The notes under the pieces were generated by a model, which saw only the letters and a program-made list of their open reading frames with translations, ran no database searches and was not told the origin of the DNA. 64,000 bases of DNA, taken from assembly GCA_945874665.1 (NCBI GenBank), contig CAMCHJ010000001.1, forward strand, positions 310,001 to 374,000, read 5' to 3'. Source of the stretch: Chitinophaga pinensis. GTDB taxonomy: Bacteria > Bacteroidota > Bacteroidia > UBA7662. This document shows, in pieces, positions 26,079 through 34,097 of the stretch (position 1 is its first letter; each line of letters opens with the position of its first letter). Made by a program: the position numbers and the translations under genes.

Positions 26079-27128
26079 ATGTCGAAACCCCCCATGTTTC
26101 AAATTCTGCAGCAAGAAGCATCGATAGATACCATCCTGGTGTTTGTGAAACAACTGCTGCGCTTATTTGTAAAAAACCTGCGTAAAATTTTGGTTTTAGC
26201 CTTGCTGGGGGGCCTCTTGGGTGTGGCCATTGGCTTTTTAAAGCCTATAAAGCGCAGCGCAGAGGTGATTTTAGCAGTAGAAGAAGAAGGAGCCAGTGGC
26301 TTTGAAGGTCTGATGGCACAATTTGGTTTGGATGCAGGTGGCTCAAATCCCGGCGGCGTTTTCCAAGGCGAGAGTTTGGTAAAGGTGTTTTTAACCCGCA
26401 GCATGATCGAACGTACCTTGTTGAGTGAGGTGGAGATCAACGGCGATACGGTTGTTTTGGCCAATTACCTCTTCCCCAAAACCAAACTGGGCAAAAAGCG
26501 GGTTTTTGAAGGCGTGCAGTTTAGCGCCGACCGCAGTGCAAACGATGCCCTCACCGACAGCGCACTGTACGAACTGCATAAATTGGCACGCACAAAATTG
26601 CTTTCGGTTACCAAACCCGATAAAAGACAAGGCATCATCCATGTAAAAGCCACCCACCGCGATCCGATGGTGGCTTTGCGTTTAAGCGAGACTTTGGTAA
26701 AAACAGTGTCGGACTTTTACGTAGAAACCCTCACCAGAAAGGCGCGCTTTAATTTGGAAGTGCTGCAATCGGAAGCCGATTCGGTACAGCAGCTGCTCAA
26801 CAGTAATTTGGTGGAGAGCGCTGTGGAGTCGGATTTAAACGTGAACCCCATCCGCCAAACCTTGCGGATCAACCAAAACCGCAAACTCATCGACCTGCAA
26901 GTAAGCGTGGCCTTGTATGGCGAGGTGGTTAAAAACCTGAAGCTGGCCGAAATCCAGTTGCGCAAACAAACGCCTTTGATTCAAGTCATCGACCGGCCGC
27001 GCCAACCCCTCGATGTGGTGGGCTTTATGTGGTGGGAGTGGCTCATGTATGGTGCTTTTGCAGGAGCTGCCGTGGGCGGCTACTTGGCCTATCGTAAAAA
27101 TGAAACGCCGGTAGATACGGCTGTTTAA
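26079..27128 (+). CDS. Wzz-like polysaccharide chain-length determinant
   Basis: A 349-residue inner-membrane protein with two membrane helices, one near residues 38-56 (LVLALLGGLLGVAIGF) and one near 318-338 ahead of a short basic tail. The middle region is periplasmic and rich in helix-forming, coiled-coil-like sequence (residues 200-300). This is the Wzz/PCP layout without the C-terminal tyrosine kinase domain. It regulates how many repeat units Wzy joins. The flippase start follows its stop directly. TATATTCG at 26053-26060 may be the promoter -7 element. Confidence 0.8.
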   Translation: MSKPPMFQILQQEASIDTILVFVKQLLRLFVKNLRKILVLALLGGLLGVAIGFLKPIKRSAEVILAVEEEGASGFEGLMAQFGLDAGGSNPGGVFQGESLVKVFLTRSMIERTLLSEVEINGDTVVLANYLFPKTKLGKKRVFEGVQFSADRSANDALTDSALYELHKLARTKLLSVTKPDKRQGIIHVKATHRDPMVALRLSETLVKTVSDFYVETLTRKARFNLEVLQSEADSVQQLLNSNLVESAVESDLNVNPIRQTLRINQNRKLIDLQVSVALYGEVVKNLKLAEIQLRKQTPLIQVIDRPRQPLDVVGFMWWEWLMYGAFAGAAVGGYLAYRKNETPVDTAV

Positions 27129-28328
27129 ATGTTACGCCCGTTTGTATTGCTAAGCAAATTAAACAGTTTAGATCGCAAATCGCTTTGGTTGTACATCGCA
27201 AAGGCGGTGGCGGCGGGTACAGGCGTGGGGGTGCATTTTATTTTTGCTGCCATCGGGGGTGTTTCGGGCTACGGGGTATTGAGTTTGTTTTTGAATCTGA
27301 ACCTTTTACTTAATTACGTGGCTGATTTTGGCTTCACCCTCAATGGGCCGCGCCTGGTTGCCAATGGCACGCAAAACGAAACAGCACTGCGGCAAATACA
27401 GGCCTTTCGCATCCGCCTGGGCCTGCTGTCGGCCTTGCTTTATTTGCTCGTTATTGGGATAGGCTATCCAAATCAACAACACTTACTGCTGTTTGGCTTG
27501 CCCATGATTGCGTTTTATGGCTTTCAGTCTGATTGGTTAAATCGAGGCTTAGGCCGTCCCGACAAAGCCGCCTACCGGCAAATGATGCAAAGCGTGGGAC
27601 AGTTGCTACTGGTAGCCTTGGCCATGTACTTAGGCTGGGAAATGAAGTGGGCTGTTTTAGCCTATACGTCGCTGGCAGCTGTTACCTATTTGCTTAGCAA
27701 CCCGTACAAATGGCAGTTTTTTTTGCCCCTGCCCGCCCCCTCGGTTGTGAAGGGGCAATTGTTGGTTTTGGCGGGCATGCTCACGTATTTTGCTACCTAC
27801 AACATGATCATCCCTTTGTTAACCCGCTGGCAAAACGAAACGGTTGCGGGCTTTTATGCCAGTCATTATTTTTTGGGGACGAGCCTGGGCACTTTGTCTG
27901 TGATTACCATGGAGGTTTTTATGGCGAAAGCAAAGTCGAGTCTTGCTTCCTACGCCCTTTGGCTTGGCATTTTTACGGCCATAGCCTTGGTGGGCATCGG
28001 TTTGAGTCCGTTTTATTTTGATTTTTTGTACGGTGGCAAGGGCTTTTACTGGGATGGGCGCCTTACTTTGTTGGTGATGGGCATGGTGGTTATACACGCA
28101 TTTAGACTGTATTGGGTGAATAGCTGCTTGTTTTTGCAGCAATACCGGCCGTTTTTAAACTTTAATGTATTGGCATTGGGCGTTCATGTGGCCTTGCTTG
28201 GCGTTTGGTTAGCAATGGAGCAGGAGTATGGTCCGCATGCCGCTTTAAGCATTTTGCTCGTTGCCGAATCCCTGGCGCTTTTGATGTATAAGCTGTATCC
28301 AAAAGGAGGGAGGTTGTATGTGGGCTAA
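27129..28328 (+). CDS. second Wzx-like polysaccharide flippase
   Basis: A 399-residue integral membrane protein with about 10-12 hydrophobic segments, starting at the base after the Wzz-like stop. The N-terminal YIAKAVAAGTGVGVHFIFAA and GYGVLSLFLNLN resemble polysaccharide biosynthesis (MOP) proteins. It is shorter than the flippase at 2.0 kb and not obviously related to it beyond the superfamily. It presumably exports the repeat unit of the second, GC-rich locus. Its last 11 bases overlap the polymerase gene. Confidence 0.78.
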   Translation: MLRPFVLLSKLNSLDRKSLWLYIAKAVAAGTGVGVHFIFAAIGGVSGYGVLSLFLNLNLLLNYVADFGFTLNGPRLVANGTQNETALRQIQAFRIRLGLLSALLYLLVIGIGYPNQQHLLLFGLPMIAFYGFQSDWLNRGLGRPDKAAYRQMMQSVGQLLLVALAMYLGWEMKWAVLAYTSLAAVTYLLSNPYKWQFFLPLPAPSVVKGQLLVLAGMLTYFATYNMIIPLLTRWQNETVAGFYASHYFLGTSLGTLSVITMEVFMAKAKSSLASYALWLGIFTAIALVGIGLSPFYFDFLYGGKGFYWDGRLTLLVMGMVVIHAFRLYWVNSCLFLQQYRPFLNFNVLALGVHVALLGVWLAMEQEYGPHAALSILLVAESLALLMYKLYPKGGRLYVG

Positions 28329-29574
28329 CCTGTATAAGTACTACCGGCAGCTGCTTTCGTTTTTGATTTACCTGCCCAACGTTACGCCGTTTAAAATGCT
28401 GTTTAAGTCCGAGATTTTTCCTTGGGCCTTTGTGTATTCGCTGCGGCGGTCGTTTACGATTCCTTTGGGCTACAGCATTTTTTTGGTGTACATGCTCCTT
28501 TCAGCGGTGTACATCCTCTCTAAAGGCGAACCGATACTGGTGCCGGCGCGGGCTTTGTTTGCCTTGCTGAACGTTACGTTTATCTTTTTTTGCATCCTGA
28601 AGGTCGATGACAAGGAGTTTTCGCAGTTGCAGAAGGCTTTTACCTGGGTGTTTGGCATCAATGTGGTGTTGAGTTTGATTCAGTATTTTGGGCTTTTCCC
28701 CGCCTTTTTAACGCCTTTTATGCGGATTTTTATCGATCGCTTTACCGACGAACCGCATGGCTTGGGCAGGGGGGTGGCGGCTTTGTTTGCGGAGCCTTCG
28801 TATGCCTCCCTTAGCATTCATTATTACTTTGCCTATTTTATGTTGCAGCACCGCATCGACCAAAAATCGTTGTTGGGCTACGGGGCTATTTTGCTGATGA
28901 TCCTCTTCGATCTGTTCATCATCCGCTCAATTACGGGTTTGGTGATGATTTTTGTGTATTACGTTTCGCTGCAAGAGCGCAAATACATTGTGCGCGGCGC
29001 GGTTGTTTTGCTGTTTGTAGGGTTGTTGGTGTTGTACCTCGCCAAACAAACCGATGAGCCTCCCCGCGCGGTCGATTTTTTGTATTCGGTGGTGTACGAC
29101 CAAGAATACAAAGACCCGCTGCCGTTTTTGCTGAACGAATCGGGCTTTAGAGTCATCAGCGTATGGGCTGCCTATGTGTATGGTTTTGCCAATCCTTTGG
29201 GCTCCGGCATCGGCGGCTGGGGTCCCGCGAGCTTAATTGCGATGGATGCCATCGGCGTGCCTGCCACCGAAATCGGCTTTTTTGCTTCGTATAGCGGGGG
29301 CGATTTTGATGGGGTGCGCCCCACTTCCTTTATCGCCGATATATTTTTGGAGATGGGCTGGGTGGGGTTTGTGCTGTTTGTGCTGGCTTTTTGGAGCTAC
29401 ATGACCAACAAAACGCTTTTTAACAACATCTATGCACGCCCCGTGCTGGTGATGTTTTACTTTAACTTGTTTGTGATGGGCACCATCGGCGATCCTTTGC
29501 CCTTTATCTTTTTGGCCCTGGCTTATCGCGAGTTTTTTCCTCCGCAACCCAAAACAAACTTGCTGGCAACATGA
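28318..29574 (+). CDS. Wzy-like O-antigen polymerase/ligase membrane protein
   Basis: A 418-residue protein with about ten membrane segments and a large periplasmic loop near residues 235-330 (holding NPLGSGIGGWG and TSFIADIFLEMGWVG). Loops of this type, with a G-x-G-x-G-G motif, are common in Wzy and WaaL proteins, which have little overall sequence conservation. Its place between a flippase and a transferase favours Wzy polymerase. It overlaps its neighbours on both sides (11 and 4 bases). Confidence 0.72.
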   Translation: MWANLYKYYRQLLSFLIYLPNVTPFKMLFKSEIFPWAFVYSLRRSFTIPLGYSIFLVYMLLSAVYILSKGEPILVPARALFALLNVTFIFFCILKVDDKEFSQLQKAFTWVFGINVVLSLIQYFGLFPAFLTPFMRIFIDRFTDEPHGLGRGVAALFAEPSYASLSIHYYFAYFMLQHRIDQKSLLGYGAILLMILFDLFIIRSITGLVMIFVYYVSLQERKYIVRGAVVLLFVGLLVLYLAKQTDEPPRAVDFLYSVVYDQEYKDPLPFLLNESGFRVISVWAAYVYGFANPLGSGIGGWGPASLIAMDAIGVPATEIGFFASYSGGDFDGVRPTSFIADIFLEMGWVGFVLFVLAFWSYMTNKTLFNNIYARPVLVMFYFNLFVMGTIGDPLPFIFLALAYREFFPPQPKTNLLAT

Positions 29575-30362
29575 CAAACGACCTGGTTTCGATTGTCATG
29601 CCAGCCTACCTCGCCGAAAATACCTTGGCCGAAAGCGTGGCCTGCATACAGGCACAAACGCATACGCATTGGGAGCTGCTGCTGTTTATCGATGCCTCGC
29701 CCGACAATTCTTGGCAAATGGCACAACAATGGGCCGCAGCAGATGCCCGTATCAAAGTTTTTAAGGCAAAAACCAACAGAGGCGTTGTGCATGCGCGCAA
29801 CCTCTGCCTGCGCTTGGCCAAAGGGCATTGGGTGGCTTTTTGTGATGCCGATGATTTTTGGAAAGCCGATAAGCTGGCGCAGCAACTGGCTTTGTTAAAG
29901 CGCGTCGCAGCCGATTTTTGCTATACCTCGGCTACTTATTACCGGCCCGACCTGTCCTGGGAGTCGGCCCCTGCCCGCATGCCAAGCCGTTTAAGTCTGC
30001 AACGCTTGCTGCAAGGCAATCCCATTGGCATGAGCACGGTTTTACTCAAACGGAGTCTGCTGCAGGGCTTGTATTTTGACAAACTGCCCGATGGGGTGGT
30101 GCATGAAGATTATGCCTTTTGGGTGAAGCTCTTCAAAGCCAAAAGCTTTCAAACGGTGTATTTACCCACGCCCAGCACCCGGGTGAGCATCCATCCCCAA
30201 ACCCGTTCAGGCCACAAAGGCAAAGCCTTCCGCTCACAATTTTACATCCTGCAAAAGTACGGTGAGCTGTCGGTACTGCAAGCAAGCCTCCACATGGTTT
30301 CGTACCTGGCCTTTGCCTTCTACAAAAGAGGCCCCCGCACCTGGCTCCGCCAATGGCAATAA
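29571..30362 (+). CDS. GT2-family glycosyltransferase
   Basis: A 263-residue GT-A transferase. LVSIVMPAYLAENTLAESV, LLLFIDASPDNSW, NRGVVHARNLCLRLA, and WVAFCDADDFW with its DxD metal site are all present in the usual order, and KLPDGVVHEDYAFWVKLFKA near residue 170 contains the catalytic (E/H)D-type acid. The C-terminus has a short hydrophobic, basic tail. It overlaps the polymerase gene by four bases (ATGA) and is followed by a small repeat cluster. Confidence 0.9.
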   Translation: MTNDLVSIVMPAYLAENTLAESVACIQAQTHTHWELLLFIDASPDNSWQMAQQWAAADARIKVFKAKTNRGVVHARNLCLRLAKGHWVAFCDADDFWKADKLAQQLALLKRVAADFCYTSATYYRPDLSWESAPARMPSRLSLQRLLQGNPIGMSTVLLKRSLLQGLYFDKLPDGVVHEDYAFWVKLFKAKSFQTVYLPTPSTRVSIHPQTRSGHKGKAFRSQFYILQKYGELSVLQASLHMVSYLAFAFYKRGPRTWLRQWQ

Positions 30363-30366
30363 AACA

Positions 30367-30475
30367 AACCCCCGCGCCCTCCGCGGTAAAAACCCCCTCA
30401 AGCGTCCTCCCCGTCCTCTGCGGTAAAAAACCCTCAAGCGCCCTCCGCGCCCTCTGCGGTAAAAAAAAAACCACC
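30367..30475 (+). repeat. three degenerate CCTCTGCGGTAAAAA direct repeats
   Basis: The intergenic DNA between the GT2 and Wzi-like genes carries three units of the form GCCCTCxGCGGTAAAAA at about 30-40-base spacing, followed by runs of A and C. The units also appear on the minus strand as meaningless open frames. Such CCTCTGCGGT motifs look like a short dispersed repeat of this genome. Confidence 0.6.
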
Positions 30476-30525
30476 CCCCTCCCCCCCTCCCCTCTAATTT
30501 CCCCAAAAAACCCCTATTTTTCGCC

Positions 30526-32232
30526 ATGCGTTCCTCCAAAATTTTTCTGTGTTTACTCCTGCTAGCAAGCGTTTTTCAGCTACAGTCCCTGCAAGCACAA
30601 CCCATTTCGGTGGGCATGCCGTTTTTTGAGGAGGCACTCCGCAGGGGCCAGCTGCTTGGCAAACTCGACTCCAATGTGTCGTTTAACATCCGGCCCGTGC
30701 ATGTAGGCAAGGCCTTCAACATCAGCAATGCGCATGGCCTAGACACCAATTTATTCCCCCTTGACACCTTAAAATACGCCACTTGGGCCGACCAATCTTA
30801 TTGGAAAGGCCGTATCCGCCTCCTGGCCCTGCCCGTTTACACCCACACCCAATTTAACCAGCACCACCCCTACGGCTGGGCCGATGGTGCGCGCATTCCC
30901 AACCGGGGCCTCCAACAATACGTGTCTGGAGGGGTATATGCCAAACTAGGCTTTTTAGAGATGCAATACAGGCCCGAATTGGTATGGGCGCAAAACAAAG
31001 ATTTTGAGGCACCCCCGCACCGAACGCCAGGCATCGACCACCCGGAACGCATGGGGACAGAAACTTACAAGGAGTATTTCAGGGGACAGTCCTTCATCAA
31101 AGCACACATTGGGCCGATTGCCATGGGCTACAGCACCGAAAACATTTGGTGGGGGCCAGGACAAAAAAACGCCATCATCCTCAGCAACAACGCCCCAGGT
31201 TTTGGGCATGCCACCATCCACACCAACAAACCCATCAAAACCCGTTACGGAAGCATCGAGTTTCAGTGGATTGCCGCCGCCTTGGAGCATTCGGGCTTTA
31301 GGTATCCCCTCGATTACCCGGTAGGCAATTGGCCGCCCATTGGCGATGCGCCCCAGCGCGACACCTCTATTGCTAAATACCATTCGTATGTGAGTGCTGC
31401 GGTGTTTTCGGTGCAACCTAAAATAACCCCAGGCTTGTTTATTGGCGCTACCCGCATCGACCAAAGGCGGCAGGAACCGGAGCAGCTGTGGCGGTATTTA
31501 ACCAATGTGGCTACCTCTGCCGATGCGGTGCAAACCGTAGGCAACAACGGCATCATTTCGGTTTTTGCGCGCTATTTATTGCCCAAGGCCCATGCCGAGT
31601 TTTATGTGGAGATGGGGCGCGAAGATTGGTTTTGGGACATGGAAGACCTCATTACTAACCCCTATGTTACGGGGGCTTGGTTGGCGGGCTTCAAAAAACT
31701 GTACCCCTTGCCGGGCAAAGACCGCTGGCTAGAGGTGTATGGCGAAGTAACCAAAATACAAGCACCTGTTGCCAATTATTCGCGTTCGGTGGGCTACAGC
31801 TTTTATACCAATGGCGATGTGCCAACTGGTTGGAGTCACCGCGGCCAAGTGCTAGGTGCTGGTATTGGTCCCGGCAGCAATATGAACACCCTCGGTGTAC
31901 GGTGGGGTAAAGGCTTTCACACCTTTGGCGTACATGCCGAGCGGGTGGTGCACAACGAAGATTTGCTGTACAACCGCATTTTATACCTCAAGCTCAATTC
32001 GGGCCTGAATCAGTTTTTCATCGACGATTCGAAGCACTTTGTGGATTGGGGCATTCATTTAACCCACCACACCTCCTTCAAAAAGCTGCTGGTGGGCTAC
32101 CGTTTTCATTTGATGCGCACCTATAATTTCAACTGGAGGTACGATCCTTTTGGGGCCCCGGGGCCCTTCCGTTTTCCTGGCATCAACGTTTGGTCGATGA
32201 ACGCCGACATCAGCTGCGTTTACCGCTTTTGA
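30526..32232 (+). CDS. Wzi-like capsule assembly outer-membrane protein
   Basis: A 568-residue protein with a clear signal peptide (KIFLCLLLLASVFQLQSLQA, cut near residue 25) followed by many short alternating strands with aromatic ends, as expected of a beta-barrel. GYSTENIWWGPGQKNAIILS and the repeated EYFRGQSF, GRDKW-type segments match the Wzi capsule assembly family, which binds capsule at the cell surface. It lies within the second polysaccharide locus, so it probably handles that product. A related barrel is encoded at 37.6 kb. Two bases separate it from the DegT-type gene. Confidence 0.82.
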   Translation: MRSSKIFLCLLLLASVFQLQSLQAQPISVGMPFFEEALRRGQLLGKLDSNVSFNIRPVHVGKAFNISNAHGLDTNLFPLDTLKYATWADQSYWKGRIRLLALPVYTHTQFNQHHPYGWADGARIPNRGLQQYVSGGVYAKLGFLEMQYRPELVWAQNKDFEAPPHRTPGIDHPERMGTETYKEYFRGQSFIKAHIGPIAMGYSTENIWWGPGQKNAIILSNNAPGFGHATIHTNKPIKTRYGSIEFQWIAAALEHSGFRYPLDYPVGNWPPIGDAPQRDTSIAKYHSYVSAAVFSVQPKITPGLFIGATRIDQRRQEPEQLWRYLTNVATSADAVQTVGNNGIISVFARYLLPKAHAEFYVEMGREDWFWDMEDLITNPYVTGAWLAGFKKLYPLPGKDRWLEVYGEVTKIQAPVANYSRSVGYSFYTNGDVPTGWSHRGQVLGAGIGPGSNMNTLGVRWGKGFHTFGVHAERVVHNEDLLYNRILYLKLNSGLNQFFIDDSKHFVDWGIHLTHHTSFKKLLVGYRFHLMRTYNFNWRYDPFGAPGPFRFPGINVWSMNADISCVYRF

Positions 32233-32234
32233 GC

Positions 32235-33470
32235 ATGTGGTACCAGCCTCCTGCTAAAAGTTTAGCGCCTTTACACCTTGTTTTTGCTCTTTTTTCGAAA
32301 AAAGAAGTAGATTTTGAAAAGCAGCTCGCCAGCTATTTGCAGGCCAAAGAGGTGGTGATTGGCGATGCATGGGTGTGGGTATTGGCCGAAGGGCTGCGTG
32401 CTTTGGCGCAGCAACACCCGGGCCGCAAAATTATTTTACCTGCCTACAGCTGCAACGAATTTACCAAGGCCATTTTATTGGCAGGTCTAGAGCCGATGTA
32501 TGTAGATTTGGGTCCCGATTTTAGCATGCACTTGGCACCCGTAGCAGCAGCCTGCGACGCCACCGTGTTGGGGGTATTGGCGGTAAACAACACCGGCGTA
32601 GCCGCCGAAAACCTGGAAATTCGCACCTTTTGCGATCAAAAGGGGATATTTTGCATCGAAGATGCGGGCTATACCTTGTTTGGCAGCGCAGCATCAGGGC
32701 AGCTGTTCGGTAGTTTTGGGCATGTAGCCATCATCAACATGTCGGAAGGTAAAATTATACCTGCCGGTGGAGCCGCCTGGGTGGTTAATCACGAGCAGGC
32801 CCAGCATTCGGCGCAGCACTTACGCAGTCTCATGGCCCAAACGCCCCCGCAAGCCAACTGGGCAGAGGCCCTGCAGCTCGTTATTTACCATTTAGGAGCC
32901 TCTCGCTGGGGGTATCAGTTGTACAGTCTTTTGAAAAAGGCGATAAAAACCGATTTTAAAGCCCTTTTTAGCAGTGAGCCAACCCGCAAAGGAGAGGACT
33001 ATACGTCGGGAGAGCTGGAATACGTGCAAGGTAAAATACAAATCAAAACACACCATGCACAGCAGCTCCAAGCCGTGCGGCTTAAAAGCTGGAACAAGGT
33101 GCGGCATGCCTGGGCGCAGTATGTATTTGTGCACCGCCAACAACAACAGTTAATTCGACAAAAAAGGGTACAAGGATGGGTTCAAAGTTTAGGCGATGCC
33201 GTGGCTTGGTTGCCATTGCCCGCACAGCCGATGCCCATTAAGTTACCGGTTTTGCTAGCGCTATCCCACAAGCAGGCAGCTGCGCTCGAAGCGCATGGCA
33301 TTAAAAAACAATACCCTACCACCTGGCCCATGAACCAACCGCAATGGCCGCAATCGGCCAAATGCTACGCCCAGGCGTATTCGTTGCCGGTTCACGCCAA
33401 TATTTCTGAGCAGGCACTGCAACAGGCCAGCCACGTTTTAAAGGAGACCCTGGCGCAGCAAGGTAATTGA
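32235..33470 (+). CDS. DegT-like PLP-dependent aminotransferase
   Basis: From ATG 32235 (TTG 32190 would only overlap the Wzi-like gene) it gives 411 residues. KIILPAYSCNEFTKAILLAG near residue 65 and the PLP residues Asp143 in CIEDAGYTLFG and Lys173 in INMSEGKIIPAGGAAW follow the DegT/DnrJ/EryC1 pattern, although the Lys region is NMSEGK rather than the common SF-x-x-x-K. It may transfer an amino group to a keto sugar. As an unusual branch it could have another role; the sequence does not settle this. Confidence 0.72.
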   Translation: MWYQPPAKSLAPLHLVFALFSKKEVDFEKQLASYLQAKEVVIGDAWVWVLAEGLRALAQQHPGRKIILPAYSCNEFTKAILLAGLEPMYVDLGPDFSMHLAPVAAACDATVLGVLAVNNTGVAAENLEIRTFCDQKGIFCIEDAGYTLFGSAASGQLFGSFGHVAIINMSEGKIIPAGGAAWVVNHEQAQHSAQHLRSLMAQTPPQANWAEALQLVIYHLGASRWGYQLYSLLKKAIKTDFKALFSSEPTRKGEDYTSGELEYVQGKIQIKTHHAQQLQAVRLKSWNKVRHAWAQYVFVHRQQQQLIRQKRVQGWVQSLGDAVAWLPLPAQPMPIKLPVLLALSHKQAAALEAHGIKKQYPTTWPMNQPQWPQSAKCYAQAYSLPVHANISEQALQQASHVLKETLAQQGN

Positions 33471-33518
33471 AATAAAATACAGGAATCAAGTAACATATGA
33501 TTATTTTCGCACACATCT

Positions 33519-34097
33519 ATGCAACCTATGTCACCATACCTAAGCGCTGGTAGTAAGCGATTGTTAGACTTGTCTTTCACGCTTTTAATCAGTCCTTTTG
33601 CCATTATTGCCTTTCTTTTGGGCGTTTTACTTGTGTTTTTAACGTCAGGGAGGCCTGTTTTTTTTAAGCAAGAGCGCGTAGGCATGGATGGTAATGCGTT
33701 CATTATGTTCAAAATAAGGACCTTGAGAAATGGGTTTTTATCGAAGCCTGGTAGCGAACATGCGGCGAACGACATCACGCTCATTGGCCAATTTTTAAGA
33801 AAAACAAGGATTGACGAAATACCACAAATATTCAATATCCTCAAAGGAGATATGAGTTGGGTGGGCCCTCGGCCAGAAGTGGCGTTTTATTATGAGCGTT
33901 TTCAGTCGTTAGACGCACGCTTCGAAGGTCGATTACGCGCAAAACCTGGGATCACAGGCTTGGCTCAAATCAACAATCCAAATGCCACCCCCAGCGAAAA
34001 CCTGGAAAAACTTGAATTCGATTTGAAGTACATCGAAAGTGCTAACTTTGGATTGGATGTTAAAATATTGATAAAATCATTTTTGGTCATATGGTAA
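33519..34097 (+). CDS. second initiating phosphoglycosyl transferase
   Basis: A 192-residue monotopic transferase with one N-terminal membrane segment (residues 17-40), KQERVGMDGNAFIMFKIRTL, the catalytic TRIDEIPQIFNILKGDMSWV, GPRPEVAFYYERF, and KPGITGLAQINNPN. It resembles PglC/WcaJ catalytic domains and would start assembly of the second polysaccharide on undecaprenyl phosphate. It overlaps the SLBB export gene by seven bases. TATTTTCG at 33502-33509 may be a -7 promoter element. Confidence 0.88.
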   Translation: MQPMSPYLSAGSKRLLDLSFTLLISPFAIIAFLLGVLLVFLTSGRPVFFKQERVGMDGNAFIMFKIRTLRNGFLSKPGSEHAANDITLIGQFLRKTRIDEIPQIFNILKGDMSWVGPRPEVAFYYERFQSLDARFEGRLRAKPGITGLAQINNPNATPSENLEKLEFDLKYIESANFGLDVKILIKSFLVIW

